Shown: positions 33,426-47,400 of the stretch, piece after piece
Layout: every line of letters starts with the position of its first letter
How positions within the stretch are numbered: the first letter of the stretch is position 1
Assembly (NCBI RefSeq): GCF_001522545.3
Contig: NC_031781.1
Span: 9,925,487 to 9,989,486 of the forward strand
DNA length: 64,000 nt
Direction of reading: 5' to 3'
From: Parus major
Lineage: Eukaryota; Chordata; Aves; Passeriformes; Paridae
Notes under the pieces: model-generated
Database searches by the model: none
What the model was told of the DNA's origin: nothing
Seen by the model: only the letters and a program-made list of their open reading frames with translations
Program-made: the position numbers and the translations under genes

Positions 33426-36400
33426 GCTACCCTGTGCATTTAACAGGAGCAGTTTCAGCACAGGAAGGATGGAGAGATTCTGAACCTGCCTCCTCTCACA
33501 TGCACAATAATTTATTGGGCTGACAGAGCCTGACCACAACAGTGTTCTTGCGCCGTTAATTTCTGTGGCATTTTCTGTTAACACGAACAGAGCAGTGCCC
33601 TCCTCTGGGATGCCAACACTCCACAGATCTAGGCGTCTTCCTCAGAGATGGAGATATTCCATGCAGGCCTATAAAAAGGAAAATTAATTGTGTCTACACA
33701 CCCACACACTTTCTTAAAATACCACTAATATTTTACATTTCTCCGGTGGCTCTTTTCCTAGAAGTTTAGGAAGCACTTTGAAACCTTAAGTCTACAGATA
33801 TCACCCCCACTCCCTGAGAAAAGAGCCCTCTCTGCTGTGCAAGGCAGCAGCTGCTTGGCAGCATCTCAGAGCCACCAGCAGATCAGGACAGGACGTGAAG
33901 ATGTCTGTTCATCTCTTAAAGAACAGCTGATGAGCAGAAGGCACTTTAAAAGAAGTGATATAAAGGATCAGCTCCTACCATATTATCAGGCCATTTAAAA
34001 AGAAGGCATTTTGGAAAGGAGCAGCTTTCTGTAATTTCTCTAGACTGCCCCAGTGAGCAGAAGAACAGCAGGGAGGCTGGGTTAGCTGTGCCAGGTGCCT
34101 GGAACTCAGCAGAGCACCTTAGACCCCATGGTCATTGGGGGATCAGGATGCACAAATTCATAATTTGTAAGTAATTATGTAATTTTGTTAAGACCCCTCT
34201 TACTTTTTCTACCCTTCTCCACACCCTTGGCTTTAAGCTCTGGGCTCACCCATTCTCCAAGTGGGCTCATAGATATTAGCCTAAATACTGTTATAAGTTA
34301 CACAATTCTTCTCCTCTTCCCTCCCTGGAGGTGGGGAAGTAGCTCCTGTGAGCACTCCTACGAGTTTCTTGGCTAGAGGGTCTGGTGTTCAGTGCTGCTT
34401 GCCCACACCACACACCCACACCTTATGGCACTCCTGAACTCCCCCTCACCTGGCACATTTTGCACCTCCTGAAGGTGCAGGGAAGGAAGGGGCTGTGAGC
34501 CTGGAGCCAGGACACTGGTGTGGCTGCTCCCCCACTGGTGCCAGGGGCTGCAGGAGCACAGAGCCATGTGAGCAGCGACCAGAGGCTGCCAGTGACATGC
34601 AGCTAATTCATCCAGGCACTGTGCATGCTCCCATCGAGGCTCCCTTGCTGTACACAGACTTTAAGCAAAATGTAGATGCTGGCTGTGAAAGGCAACAGGC
34701 AATGCTGCCCTCCTGATTGTGGCATGAGCTGGCTTGGGGAATAAATAACAGCTTCAAAAGTCACTCCTAAAACTTGTAGAGAGACTTACATGAATGAGCA
34801 CTGCTCCTTGCTGAGGATGGGGGCTGGGTGTTGGAAGGAATTGAGAAGGAGCAGGAATCATACTGGAGCAGGGGAAATAAGAACAGCCTAGCAAAGGGGA
34901 AAACTGAGCAGCTGTAAGTGAACTCCAGAGACAGAACCGGATAGCCCTGTCAAACATAGTCTAAAACTATCTTTTACAGGGTAATCAATCTTCCCAGAGG
35001 GACTCTCACTCAGGAAAAGAGATAAACATCTCAGACTAGAGGCATCAGTGTCACTTGTATATGTCCCATCTCAAGGCTCAGTGATTCCCTCTGGGACACA
35101 GGAGCCCAGTAAAGGCACCATTTGCTCCTCACTGGACCAGAAGCTGCCAGGAGAGCTCTGGCTGCAGAGAGGCAGTCCTTGGTCACCACTCAAATGGGGA
35201 TGGTGCAGAAAGAAATGCTCTTTTGCCTCTCTGGGAAGGCACATATATATATCTGGGCTGATGAGCCACGGCAGTGCTTTGGGTCTTGCTGGTTGACTTC
35301 CCCTCACCTGGTGTTGGAGCAAAGGGAAAACTGAGCTGACTTCCTGAAAGGACCAGAGCAAATTGCAGCTTTCTGCTCTGCCCTGAAGTAGCAAGGAAGG
35401 AGAAGCACATCGTGTTGCTGACCCACAGCAGAAGAGACTGACAGTGAGAGAGGGATCTGTCTGGCTGCCCCGTGACACTGAATTTAAAAAAGAAAGATTG
35501 CCAGTCCAACCAAGCAAGAAATCTTCTGCATTTTCCCAGAATATATTTTCATGACTTGGTTAACCCTATGATTAACCCTAGGCCATTCATCAGAAACTCT
35601 GCTCACCAGAGAAGGAGGAATGCAGAATGTTGCTTATTTCAGTCTGATTCAGAGAAAAGGCCGAGCATACTGACATCATCAGCCCACTCTTAAATTTTAG
35701 GGGAATGGTGCACTGCAGAAAGCCTGAATCAGACTTCTAGAAGTTGCAGAAAGGTTAGCAGAAAGCAAGAAAAATGTTTAGCATAAAACATCCCAGTTCA
35801 TCCAGACAGGCTACCAAAAGAGAAGAGGAGGAAGAGGAAGAGCAGGGGTGTGAATCAGGGGTTATCTCTGTGTGGGAAGCAGGAGCTATCAGGTGTCACA
35901 CACGGCATCTGGCCCATATCCTGCACTCTCAGTGCAGCCAGTGGTGTTTTAAACAGATTGACATAGATGTAATCAGGATCAGGAGCATGCAACGTGCAAA
36001 TTTGCTATAGGGAAGGCAGTCTGACACTTGTTCTGCACATGAGGGGAATCAGCGACTCCCACAAGTGGAACATCCTCCACAAATTATTGCTATTTTGAAC
36101 TTTGTGGATCTCAGCCCATCACTTCTGTACTTAGTGAGGTTTTACAAAAAAACCCAAGGAAATTGAAAGTATTTTGCTCCTGGAAAAAACCAGTGACAGT
36201 AAAAGCTGACGGCTTGTGATTCACTCTGAAGAACTAGAAACAGAGATTTCAGCTGGGTCAGCCCCTGGCATGAGATATGTAAAACAGAGCCAAGCTGAGG
36301 AATGGGAAACTGTAGAAGTTGCTGTGTGGAAGCAAATGCAAGTGTTGGAAGTGAAAGGCAGTGTATTTTTGAAGTGTACTTCCAGGCAAGTAGGGCACAA

Positions 36401-38030
36401 GTAGTAATGAAGCTCTAAAAAATGCTAAACAGGTGTTTCATGGCCTGGGTGTCCTTTTCAATACCAAGCAAGTTCACTGTGCTGCTTCCTGGGGCTGACA
36501 AGTGAATTGGTTTGCCTTTGCAAGGTTTCTTGTTTTAATTCTTGCACAGATGCTAATGTCAGCATGATGTTTGCTTTGAGATCACACCAGAGGGTGAAAT
36601 CACTCCTTGTGTTACACACAGGGGACTTCCGAGGGGGTTTTGGTAAAAATTCTACAGAGATGCAATTTTTTTCAAATTGTGGTGACAATCCATTTGACTC
36701 ACACCTCCTACCCCAATTTAGTGGACAAACCTCATTTGAACTTTGAGTTAATTGCCCAGACACAGCTGGTCTGGCTTGCAGTGCCACTGTGCATACTTGA
36801 AATGGCAGTAATTTCTAAAGGAGAAAAGGGAAGCTGGGTTTTGCTGAACACGACATTTCTTGCCAGCTCGCTCGATCCCAACGTCACCATTTATGAGAAG
36901 CTCCTGCTAAAAGAGTTTGGCACATTGACACTCATCTGGCCACAATGCCAAAGGACCTTGGACAACCTGTGACTGCTGAAATACTGCCCAAGGACACATC
37001 CTCCCTGCTCCCAGGGCTGTGGCTGTTCTGAAAGCATTCACCCACAGACAGGGTGTGATGGGTTTCAGCTACACTCCATCTGTGCACACAGGGGCCACTT
37101 TTGTGGCTTGCTCCACACACCTCAAGGCCTGCTCAGTATTTCTCTTTCACCTGTTTTCATGGATCCTGGGAAGACCAACAAGATCTCTGTGGAGGTGTAT
37201 CTCTGCTCTCTCAGGAAGCACAGCAGGTGTGCTTTGGTCTGAGGTCTGACTGCTCACACAGCTTGAAACACATGGCAAAGGTTACATGTGCAATTCCAGC
37301 ATCAGAACTGCACACAGAAACACTGGAGACAGGAAAGGACCTGCTTTAATGCTTTAATCACCTTTATATCCCATCTCCTAATATGTGCACAAGGCATAGT
37401 GAGATTCTTTGATACGAGACCTCAGCTCTTTGCCGCAGTCTTTTCGTTTTGGAAGAAATTTGCAGGTCAAACCCCAAATACTGGTCCACAGCTATCCTTA
37501 TGGAGAAAAAGATATGACAAAATAGAAGAAAGAATGTGGGATATCACAACCTTCGACCCCAGACTATCCTGCTTAGAGCTATCTAGTCACAGAGGAACAA
37601 AGGAGGCAGCTGCATGGTCAGCCATGAATAACGTGGCTTCCCCCATCTCTTTTAGAACCCTTCTCCTTGTTTATCTTCATGTCAATTTTGTTGATTAATT
37701 ATAAATTATGCAATCAAGACCCTTCCATTTATGTCTGTTCCAATAACAGAGGTCACTGGTCACTGCCCAGAGGACCCTGATTTCTGCCAGCCCACGTGTG
37801 CCTCTGACAGCTCTCTCCCTTCACACAGCTGATGGGCTGCAGCCACACAGCTCCACAAACTTGGCCAAGAGAAGTGCCTTTCCCACCTCTCACCAGCATA
37901 GCACTTCAGGGAAGGGGGAAAGCACAGAATGACACTGCTGAGGAATGACCGTGCCAAACGGGATTTCCCAGAGTGAAATTCCTCTGCACAGAGCCTTGCA
38001 CTTGAGAAGTGTCCCCCATCACTAGGGATT
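33426..38030. other. non-coding stretch, no gene seen
   Basis: Unique DNA. Small notable points: CTTGCGCCGTTAATTTC near 33548 (CpG-retaining), TAAGTAATTATGTAATTTTG at 34169-34188, and two TTAACCCTA words near 35570 (only two units, not a telomeric array). Overlapping 79- and 109-codon frames on opposite strands at 36458-36787, and a 136-codon plus frame at 37288-37698, have no domain I recognise. The last could be inside an old retroviral relic but carries no diagnostic motif. Confidence 0.4.
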
Positions 38031-38330
38031 GCATCCATGAGGATGGAGAGAGCAGCTCAGCTTTGACTGCCTTGCTGTGGAGAGCTGGCAGACTGCTTAG
38101 TTCAACTATTTGCTGTTATTTCTACATGGCACACAACTGGGCACGTGGAAATCTTTCTCCTCTGTGGCTGCCTGACAGAACTTTTAAAATAATAGCACAA
38201 ACCAATCACACAACCAACAAAGCAGAAAAGAAAATTGTTTCCAGAATGAATAGAAGAAACTCTGCTTTTTTTTCTTTTCTTTCCTTTTGTGAATACCAAA
38301 GGACCACTGAAGTTCAGCAAATCAGATTAG
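38031..38330. promoter_or_regulatory. possible CNE-like block
   Basis: CAACTATTTGCTGTTATTTC, GGGCACGTGGAAATC (E-box) and CAAACCAATCACACAACC (CCAAT-type and RUNX-type words) in repeat-free DNA. Weak, texture only. Confidence 0.22.
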
Positions 38331-41300
38331 AGCAGTTTAATGGCATTTGTGCCACTGTGGTGACCTGGAGCTCCAGGCAAGAGAGAGGCTAAGTGGAGTG
38401 TAAAGCACTACTCCTTCCCTGCCCAGCTCCTGGCTCAACATGCAGGATAAGGCCATGGCATGTGCAGTGGGATGCTCCCTCTACCTGCACTCTGTCCTGA
38501 ATTCTTTCCTGTAGATCCTATTCTCTGTCCCCCTGAACTGGTGGGGAGGAGATAGATTAAGCCCAGGAAGCAGGGAGGGGTGGGTGAAAGGTGTTTTAAG
38601 ATTTTATTTTGTTTCTCATTATCCTGCTCTGAGTTCACTGGTAATAAGTTAAATTAATTTCCCCAGTTTGGGTCTGTTGTCCCCATGATGGAAGCTGGAG
38701 AATGATCTCTTCCTGTCCTTATCCCAGCCCACGAGCCTTTCATACATTTTCTCTCCCCTGTTCTGAGGAAGAGACTGACAGAACAACTTTGCTGGGCATT
38801 TGGTGTCCAGCCAGAGTCTGCCCACTATAGTCTCCAATTTTCACCAATCAATCATTCTCATGAGCTGTTGGTGCATGATATGAGCAGATGTGCTCCTGCA
38901 AACTCCGACAGGTCTGACTGTAGGGCAGGTTGTGAAAATCAGGCACATTTTATCACCAAAAAATTTTTATTTGTATGAGGTGGAATGAAGACACTGGACT
39001 CCCTGGGTTAATGATAAGGTAGACCAGGAGCTGCTTGCAAACTGGGTACCTTAGGAAAAGATACCAAAGTGTTTAGAAGGAGGTGGGAAAAGCCAAGGAA
39101 GGAGGCTGGCACACCGGAGAAGAGAGGGTCATTGACAAAATCAAAAACCACAGCTGGTAATTGGGGCTGTGGTAGTGCTGTGGTGCTATGGAGATTAGAA
39201 ACTCAGGCAAACAGGATCAAAGGCAGGGAATTTGATAGGCAGCAATCTGATTGGGCCTGAGCAGGGATTTATTCATGAGGATCTGGAAATCACAACAAAA
39301 CTGAACAGCTTTTCCATTACCCTTCTAGCTCCCAGCGGTGACTCGTGGCTCTGCAGAAAGCAAGTGTGGAGCACTTTTGCCAGCCTCTGTGAATTAATGG
39401 CAACTGACAAAGGTCAGTGACACAAAAACCAGATGGCTTCACCCAGACTGGGAAAGGAGGTGACCTTAAACCTGAACAGGGCTTAATCCTCTGTCTGACA
39501 GCAGAAGCAATGCAACCATCATAACAGTGCTCAGGATCTGTGTGGCTTCACATCTCTGATGTGAATCAGAGTCCAGAGATGAGGTTTGGCCAGCACTGGT
39601 AAACTGGGATTTGGCCCTGCAGTCCCCTGGGATTTTTCTGGGTTTACAGACCAGGCTTTTGGTGTCCTCGTAGCCTGCAAAGGGGATGGTAAATAGATAA
39701 AACTACATGACAACCTGAGCTCTTAGCATACACATCAAATTTGTTAACACTCACTTAAAAATTGCCAGCCCTCAAGAAAATAACTTGATACTCTGCAGAA
39801 TTTTCAGAGTCTCCAGCACAGCAAAGTCAGAGCTCTGGTCTAAGACCAGATTATAACAAGTGTTGAGCTCGACAGACAGAGAGGGGCTTCATTTTGACAG
39901 GCAGCCTCTGGCAGAGCTCTCTGTAACAGGCTACCAACCCAGCTGTCTCCCTGCCCCTCTGCCTGGGATAAGCACTCACTGCCTCTGTGTTAACTTATTC
40001 TGTCAGTGTGCAGTCTGATGATAAATCACTGTCTGGGAAATGGAGAGCACCACAGTGCAGACAGAAACACCTTACCCAAGTCTCAGCCTCAGGGGTCACA
40101 TCCTTTGGCAAGGGAGCTGTGGGCACCTTTGATTGCTGCAGCAGGTTGGAGCAGTAAACATAAGGGCCAGAGCTCAGATCATGCCCTTTTATTTTCCAGC
40201 AGAAATGTCCCCCTCTTTGTGCAATATTTACCATTAAAGTGAATCACCTGATCGATGTACTTTGTTTTATTGAAAGAAGAGTAAAAAGAAGGTGGCTTTG
40301 ACTTTCTTAGAGGCAAGGAAAGGGTTGACTACCCACCTTACCTTCTGAACAAAACTGCAAAGCAAAAGCACTCACATTTCCCTTGCTATGAGACCACCCA
40401 GCCTGCACTTGCACAGGTATTTTGCAGCCTGGGACCTCCAGCCCAGGTGCTGTGCCAGGTCCCTTTGCAGGCAGGCTGGGATCTCACAGCTCACCTCCCT
40501 CCTCCAGACATCTCTCAGCAGTGGGAACGAAAGCCCACAGGTCTAGACAATTAAATCAAAGTACAAACTGAGGAGGTGAGTGTGCTCCCACGTCCCTATT
40601 AAAATATATTAGCATCACCCGAGGGGGCTGGAAGACAATAGGCTTTGAGGAGGAATCCTGATGATGAAGGAAGATTGTGTCTTATTTGAGAAGGGTGGAA
40701 GTGAGCAGATGTGGTCAGTCAATGCAAAGGGTTTAATTTCAAACAATCATCATCATCATCATCATCATCATCACTATCAACCCCAAACTTCAGGGTTTTC
40801 TGAGTTGAAAAATTATGCAGCTCATTTGGTGTCAATAAATCTAGCTCCTGAGTGGAAAAAAACCCCTTAAATATTTCAGCACTTTGGGGCTGACTCATGC
40901 TGAGCTTGAAATTCAGAGGTTTGCAGCAGGAGCTCCAGCTATGCTTGAGCTTAATGAAAAGGTACACAGGCAGTATCCTCAGGAGCTAAACTGGCTTCTG
41001 CAGCCAGCAGGCTGGATTTTCAAATTGCCCCAAACTTTATTTTCTTTCCTACAAACCACAAAGTACTCCCCACCACCTCTCATGAACACATGAACTTCTG
41101 AGGCTTCAAGGCTTCACTGTTTTCCTTCAGGGGCTCACTGATCCAGGGCATGAAATCAGGAGCCTGTACACACTTAAACAGCACCTAAACAACATCCCTG
41201 CCACTGAAGGTCCCTTCTGTCTGGGAGGATTGCATTGCATGGGCTCAACTTGTGCACTGTGGAGTGTGCTGAGTACTGTGGAAGGTGATCAGGGACTGGG

Positions 41301-42624
41301 AAGATGAGGAATAGGATCCTGCAGAGTAATGATGAGAAGAGTAGAGAGATTCTCAAGTGGTCCATAGGAGGGAAGGACATGGGGGGAGCCCAGCATGAAA
41401 CCCATCTTGGTGGGAGTTAAATGGGGAGCAAATTGGCCAGGATGTTGCGGCTGGATCTAAGGTCAGTGCTCAAAGGAGGGATCCCATATCTGACAATGGG
41501 ACTTTGCTTAGTAGTGACAGGACACGGTGTGAGCCAGAGCCTGCTGAGAGGTTGGCAACAAGACAGCCAGCAGTCCCTCAGAAGAAAGCACACAGCAAAG
41601 GGAAGGGAACACCTGGCTCCAAGGCATTTCCTATTTGTAAGGAGTGTCTTTTTCCCATGAAATGTGGGAGCTGTCTCCACCATAAAACTGACGTGCTCTA
41701 GAGGATGTCCAGCCCTGCCTTAGCGGCATCCTGTTGTTCTGCTGGTTAGATGTGGGGGAGAATCATGGGATAAGTTATTGGTTTCTATTTGCCCATGATT
41801 TTGCAAGCTGACTTCTCAGATGCAGCAGGGGAAAGCAATAGGGATAAGGGCCCAGCAGGTGAATTCAAAGCAGACATAGATTACCTCAAACACATCGAGG
41901 TCCCAGGGAGTATTTGGAGCTGTTGTCACTGACCAGACTTGTGGTAATGAATTTTTTACTCTAGGGATCAGATGTTCCCCTCAGTTATATTAAACTGATT
42001 TTTCCTCTAGATAAAGCTGAACTTCTTTCCCTGAGTCAGAAGATTGGCTGGGGGAAAGACAGACAGAGGGTCTGGTACCTCAGGCCAGACTGGAAAGGAG
42101 GCAGCAGGAATCTGGATGGGGCTGATACCTCAGATGATACTGAGATAAAATGGGACAAAGAAACAGTGGCATCAACAACAATAGGATTTGTAAAACTGCA
42201 TTTTCCCTACATTTCCTCTCATTTATCCCTTTCCTCCTTGAAAGCTGGGGACAGAATAAAAAATATAAAAGAGAAAAAAATAAATGTTAAGCCCTTGCAG
42301 CAAGAATACAAAAAGAGAGAGGGAAGGAGAGAAAGGGAGGGCTTGTTGGAGAGCATCTCTTTCCTTTGGGCACTGAAGTGTTCCGACATCAAACCTTGTG
42401 TCCTCATTAAGAAGCCCTGTGTCTACCGTTGTGACATCTTTATTCACACACCCCAAGACTTCAAAGACTTCAGGAGATTTCCTTGGTGGATTTAACAAAA
42501 AAATATCAGGAGATGAAACAGAGGAAAAGGCAGCCTGGTGCATTCTTGTTTTAATTAGACCTTGGGTGGAGGAAGGGGGGTGAGGGAGGAACAGAATCAC
42601 TGGGATGCACATTAAGGTGTGAAT

Positions 42625-42628
<4 letters not shown>
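38331..42628. other. non-coding stretch, no gene seen
   Basis: Unique DNA with one (ATC)n microsatellite at 40746-40773. Frames up to about 109 codons (42166-42495 +) have no domain. The Asp-run frame at 40719-40967 is created by the microsatellite. No transposons recognised. Confidence 0.45.
40746..40773. repeat. (ATC)n microsatellite
   Basis: About nine tandem ATC units. Gives a false poly-Asp frame on the minus strand and poly-His on the plus strand. Confidence 0.93.

Positions 42629-42668
<40 letters not shown>
42629..42668. repeat. (AC)20 microsatellite
   Basis: Twenty uninterrupted AC dinucleotides. The Cys/Val open frames on the minus strand are its products. Confidence 0.97.
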
Positions 42669-42673
<5 letters not shown>

Positions 42674-44269
42674 ATCTTGATCATTGGGACTCAACTTCTC
42701 TTCCTTCACAAGCTTTTGGAATAGCAAACAGACCCTGAATCTCAAAGTAATGATTTTTTTCCAGCCTCTAAAACAGATCCACATTCATCTCAGGAATTGG
42801 GAAGTGCTGCAGGTGAAATACATGTTTCTCTTGCCTAAACAAAAAGCTTCAAGTGTAACTAATGCAAAATTAAGAACAGGGACAATAAAAAAGGCATTGA
42901 GCACACAGGAGAGATGATCTAAGCATTCATTAACAATGAAGCGTGGGTCTAGGGAGAACCATTCCTGTTTTGCTAGTGAGTTGTCTTTTTTTTTTGTCTC
43001 TTTTATTAAATATTCTATATTCCAGTGAATTTCCAAGCCACTTGCTTGACCTATGAGTCATTGGTGCTACTTGAAATCCGCAGTGTGCCCCTTTTGGCTT
43101 GAGTATGTAGGTGTTACCACATGTTTCTTGGCCCCAGCAGGATGGCACCAACCCTTCATGATCTACTCTGATCACCACTGAAACTCCCTGTGATTTCAAA
43201 GCGAGAAACTTGGGGAGGTAGGGGGGTGGCTTGGCAAATACCCTCAATGCTTCTGTGAAATTTTGTCTTTTTTGGTTACTGCCTCACCTAGCAAAACTTC
43301 TTCCCTTGAATGTCTGTGGGAAGCAAAAACCACAACGAATTGCTCTGGAATTAATTTAGAGCAGTTTTAAATGCATATTTATGAGTCTTTCTTCTCAGTA
43401 TCTAACCAGTTCTAGGGCCAAGACAGCTTCTTCCAGCAAAAAGAAACTATCAAATAATAATTAAAAACGCAATTAAAGAAAATAAAAGTCCGCCTCTCTT
43501 CAGCTGATATGGCTCTTGGGCCATATTTGGTAAGAGACAGGGAAACTCTCAGCTTCTGATTCCTGCTTTTTGAATGTTGGAGCCCAAATTTTGCAGGGTG
43601 TCCTTTCACTGACAGCAGCACTGTTTTCAGGCTCAGGACACAGTGTCCCCGTGCCCAGGTGGATGGGGATGGGACACTGCTCCCTCCCTGTGCCCTTTCC
43701 CTGGTAATCCACTGTGGAACCCCCCTCAGGAAGCAGGGCTGGCTGGGGGCTGTCCCCACAGAGGGCACACACACTGCTGCCACCTGCAAAATCTAAACAG
43801 CTCTCACAAACAGCTAAACACAGCCCAAAACAAAGAGCAAAGATCTCTGCACAGCCCTGCTCCTGTGTCAGGGCCTGAGAATCTGCTCTCAGTGGCAGCG
43901 CTGTTAGCGGAGCCCCACACCTGGCCCTGCTCCTTCACTGCCATTCCTGTTGACAATGGCACTGATGAGCTGGTACAGCCATCAGCTGGGCTTGTGGTAC
44001 CCAGCACCCTCCTACAGCTCACATTGCACTGCTGCTTCCCAGGGAGGGAGCAAGGGCTGTGCAGAAACAAGATGAGATTCAGGAGACAGCAGGAGAAAGC
44101 TGCCCCCCGTGTGCGGACCAAATCCACCCAAGGACAGGGTAATAAATCCCCCAGCAGGTCTGAATTCCAGTTAATTACAGGACCAACTGATGGCTGATAA
44201 AAACAAGGCAGATCTGCACCTCTGCTCTCACTTAGTAGCCTGTGGCTGCCAGCCAGTGAGAAAAGTGCG
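42669..44269. other. non-coding stretch with long accidental frames
   Basis: Contains two of the longest open frames of the window: 184 codons plus (43643-44197) and 182 codons minus (43804-44352). They overlap antiparallel over about 400 bp and neither shows a domain, signal peptide or splice support. Long antiparallel pairs in C/G-rich DNA are expected by chance. Confidence 0.45.
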
Positions 44270-44440
44270 AGTATTGATTTGATTATCTTGTTTGTCCACC
44301 TAGACCTGCTAGTTGCATCTGCTCTTCCCAGTTCAAATGAAGTGTTTTCCACTGATTAATTAATTTTAATTTGTTTTTGCTTCAAGTGCAAGATTTGGTT
44401 TTCATTGACAGGCGAGTGTCCATATTCCAAAGCTGCCACA
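44270..44440. promoter_or_regulatory. strong CNE-like block
   Basis: GTGCGAGTATTGATTTGATTA and CACTGATTAATTAATTTTAA give clustered TGATT and TAATTAAT words, then GCTTCAAGTGCAAG (NK-homeobox-like) and a GACAGGCGAGTG with CpG. High homeodomain word density in repeat-free DNA. Confidence 0.4.
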
Positions 44441-47400
44441 GTTAACAGATGCCCCTGTGCTGCTCAGAGCTGAAGGTCTCCCATTTTGCTAAAAAGTACT
44501 TTATGTATTGACTGAAACCTCTCCTTTTTGCCTGCCTGGTTTCTAGAAAACACAAAACAGCTCATCTCTAGGATGGAGGCTGCCTGGGGTGCTCTGGGAG
44601 TCCTTTTGTGCCAGGCCCTGGAGTTTCCTCACTCCTTTCCCCAGGTTCTCTCTGGTGCAGGTCCAGCCACGCTGCTTTTATAGCCAGGAGGAGGATATCC
44701 CCCAGCATGTGAGCCTTGGCTCCTGCCACCATCCCCAGTAGCACACCCATGGCCACAGCCCTGGGGAGGTGAAAGGGGGCAGGCAGGTGAAGTTTCACTC
44801 CTTCCCCTTCAATTGGTGCCACCAGCACACTTGCTTCAGCCCGATTCATTAGCAAGCAGCACTGTGTCCTGTCGTTAAGGCCAGAGAAATATGAGTAATA
44901 AAATGCCTGGCTATCAGTATTTTGCCTAATGCTCCTAAAACACATGAACAAGCTCTAAATGCCATGAGACTGGCAGTGAGAGGGAATTTATGGGATAGCA
45001 ACACCCATGTCTGGCTCGCTCCTGCTGAGGGGAACGGGCTTTGTCGGTGCCAGGAGGCAGCTGTAAAAACCTGAGCCCTCCCTGCACATTAGCAGTGATT
45101 TACAGGGGATTTATAAAGGAAGGAAATAATATTTACCTTTCTGGCAATAGAGGGAAACTGGGGGAGGAGGAGATTTTTGGGAATGTCCCAATGCAGACCA
45201 GGATCAAAGGCAGGACAGGAATGCAGCTCAGCAACCCACAGCTCTTCTGGGGCCTGTGGCAGAGTGAGAGCCATCACTGAATAATGAACACTCCCTCAGT
45301 TTTCCTGTTTATGCAGAAATGTGCAGAAATGGACAGCAGTCTGTTTTGACCTGCCACCTTTCCCCCAGTGTTTTCCCTGGGCAAAGGGAGCTGTGGTTTG
45401 TATCCAGCCTCCTCAAAGAGCAAGACAGATGTTGCTATGATGGTGCCTGAAAACACTGCGCTGCCCAAAACTTTCCATCCCACTGATGAATTAGCTGCTC
45501 AGTGGAAAAGAATTGAGCCAGACAGAGATCTCAGCCAGCCTGGGATATCATGAGTTTAAGATATCATCAGTCAAGGGGGATTGCTGGCCAGGTATATCTC
45601 AGGATTATCTCTTCACCAGGGATTTCTAAATTGCCCCAGGACAGCCATGCAAATAAGGCAATCTGGACTGGAAGTCTCTTTAGAGGGTTGGTGACTCTGA
45701 TGATGGGCCAGGATGCTGCTGGGGTCTTGTGTGATGCTGAGCTGGGACATTCCCCCTTCTTTGGTTTGATCCATCCAAGGCTCCCACCAGCAGCAAAGTT
45801 TATGGATGTGTTTGTGGGTGCAAGGGATGGGCCAAGGGAATTAGATGAGGTGAGCAGCAGGGCACAGAAAAAGACAGGAAGATTAATGGCAGGGACACAA
45901 TCAAAAACAAAAGTTAAAATGGAAATGTTAATCATTTAAAAGAAGGCCTCAGTGGAATTACTTGCTTTATGGCTTAGAATAAAAAATAGAAAGGGGAAAA
46001 GAAGGAGGAGAAGTCCCACTAAGAATAATTTAGTGCTTTGTGTAATGAGCTGCCTTTCTTTCTGGTAGTTCCCTCTGGTGTCTTATCACTTACCCTGTGA
46101 TTGACTGAGTCCTCTCTTTGCCTGCTCCTGCTAAATGGTGATTTGCCATCTGGTAGTCATAATTTCTTTTCTTTCATTTTTTCCCCCCTATCCTATATTC
46201 TTTTGTAATTAGAAAATAAATTACTTTTTTTTTTTTTTTAAACTGAAAAAGAAACATGTCTAGCATATTACTTACAGATGACAGTTGGTGTGTGCTCAGT
46301 AGCGAGGCAGAGGGGAGGGACTTGACTCCTGTCTCATTTGGACAGATCCCAGCTGACATGCCAATGGATGTGTCAGCTTTTCTCCTGAGAGCACGGGGTG
46401 CTGAGAGAAGGGCTGGATGAAGCAAGCAGTGGCCAGCGACTTTAGTGGGATGAGAAAGCTCCTATGTGAGGAAGAATGGCAAAGATGAAGGCTCTGATGG
46501 GCTGGCACAGCACGATAGCCTGAACCTGCTGCTCCATGCAGCTCTGCACAGGACCTGTGTCAGACTTGAGCTTTGCACTCTGCTGCCACCAGCTACGGAG
46601 GGAGCCTTGAGTTTGCCAGATGCTGAGCAGCCTGTCTGAGATCAGGGTGCAGGATCTTCCCCTCAGGGCCAGCAGACTAACACTGCAAATGCCTGCTTGC
46701 AACCCCATTTCTCTTCAGCTTGTTTCCAGCCTCTTCTCTGCATCCTGTGTGCTCACCCAGACTGCCACACTCCCATTATATCTTTGTACAGCAGCAGCTC
46801 ACTCTGCTCTCATTTCAGTTGCCTCCTCAAGGTGCTCCAGTAATTCAAGTGATAAATAATAACAATAATAACGCAGAAGTCAGTTGAATTGAGCTTGATT
46901 ACTCTGTGACTGAGTTTGGGCTTGATTGACTGAAAGCAGCACACATCCCCCCAGTTGTTATCCTGAGAGCCTCATTTTCTCAGTGCAGTGCTGCTGCTTG
47001 TAGCCTCAGACCCATTGGGCCTTGAGGCCTCTGCCAACATGCATCCCCATCATTTCCAGAAAGACCCCACTCTAAGACACTATTTGAATTTACATTTTTG
47101 GCACATCATATAATGAGGCAAGAAAATGACAGGGAAAACACCCTGTTTCCATACAGTGCCAACAGAGATGTGTTTTCCCTTCTTTCCTAGGCAAACTCAA
47201 TGTTTCCTGAGAGGGAAGGCATTGGTTTGATGTGGCTTCAAAAGGATGTTCTTTTCCTGGTTAAACTGGATACATCCACACATTTCTGAGTATTACACCA
47301 TGTGCCTGATGGGTTATGTATCTGTGTGCATTAACTTGGAGGGAAAGAAACACAGCCTCTAAAGCAGGAAAAGGTGTAGTGGACATATGTTCAACAGTTG

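Noticed and set aside
35565..35582. TTAACCCTA words suggesting an interstitial telomeric repeat
   Set aside because: Only two units separated by unrelated bases.
36458..36787. Opposing 109-codon minus and 79-codon plus frames that read smoothly
   Set aside because: No domain, no splice support, and the two frames shadow each other.
37288..37698. 136-codon frame considered as a retroviral or LTR relic
   Set aside because: No protease, reverse transcriptase, integrase or LTR end motif could be identified; left unassigned.
40719..40967. Frame with a nine-Asp run
   Set aside because: Generated by the (ATC)n microsatellite.
42223..42784. Cys-Val repeat frames (153 and 77 codons)
   Set aside because: Generated by the (AC)20 microsatellite.
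43643..44352. 184-codon plus and 182-codon minus open frames
   Set aside because: They overlap antiparallel, lie in GC-richer DNA, and show no domain, signal peptide or splice support. Such pairs are expected by chance in 64 kb.
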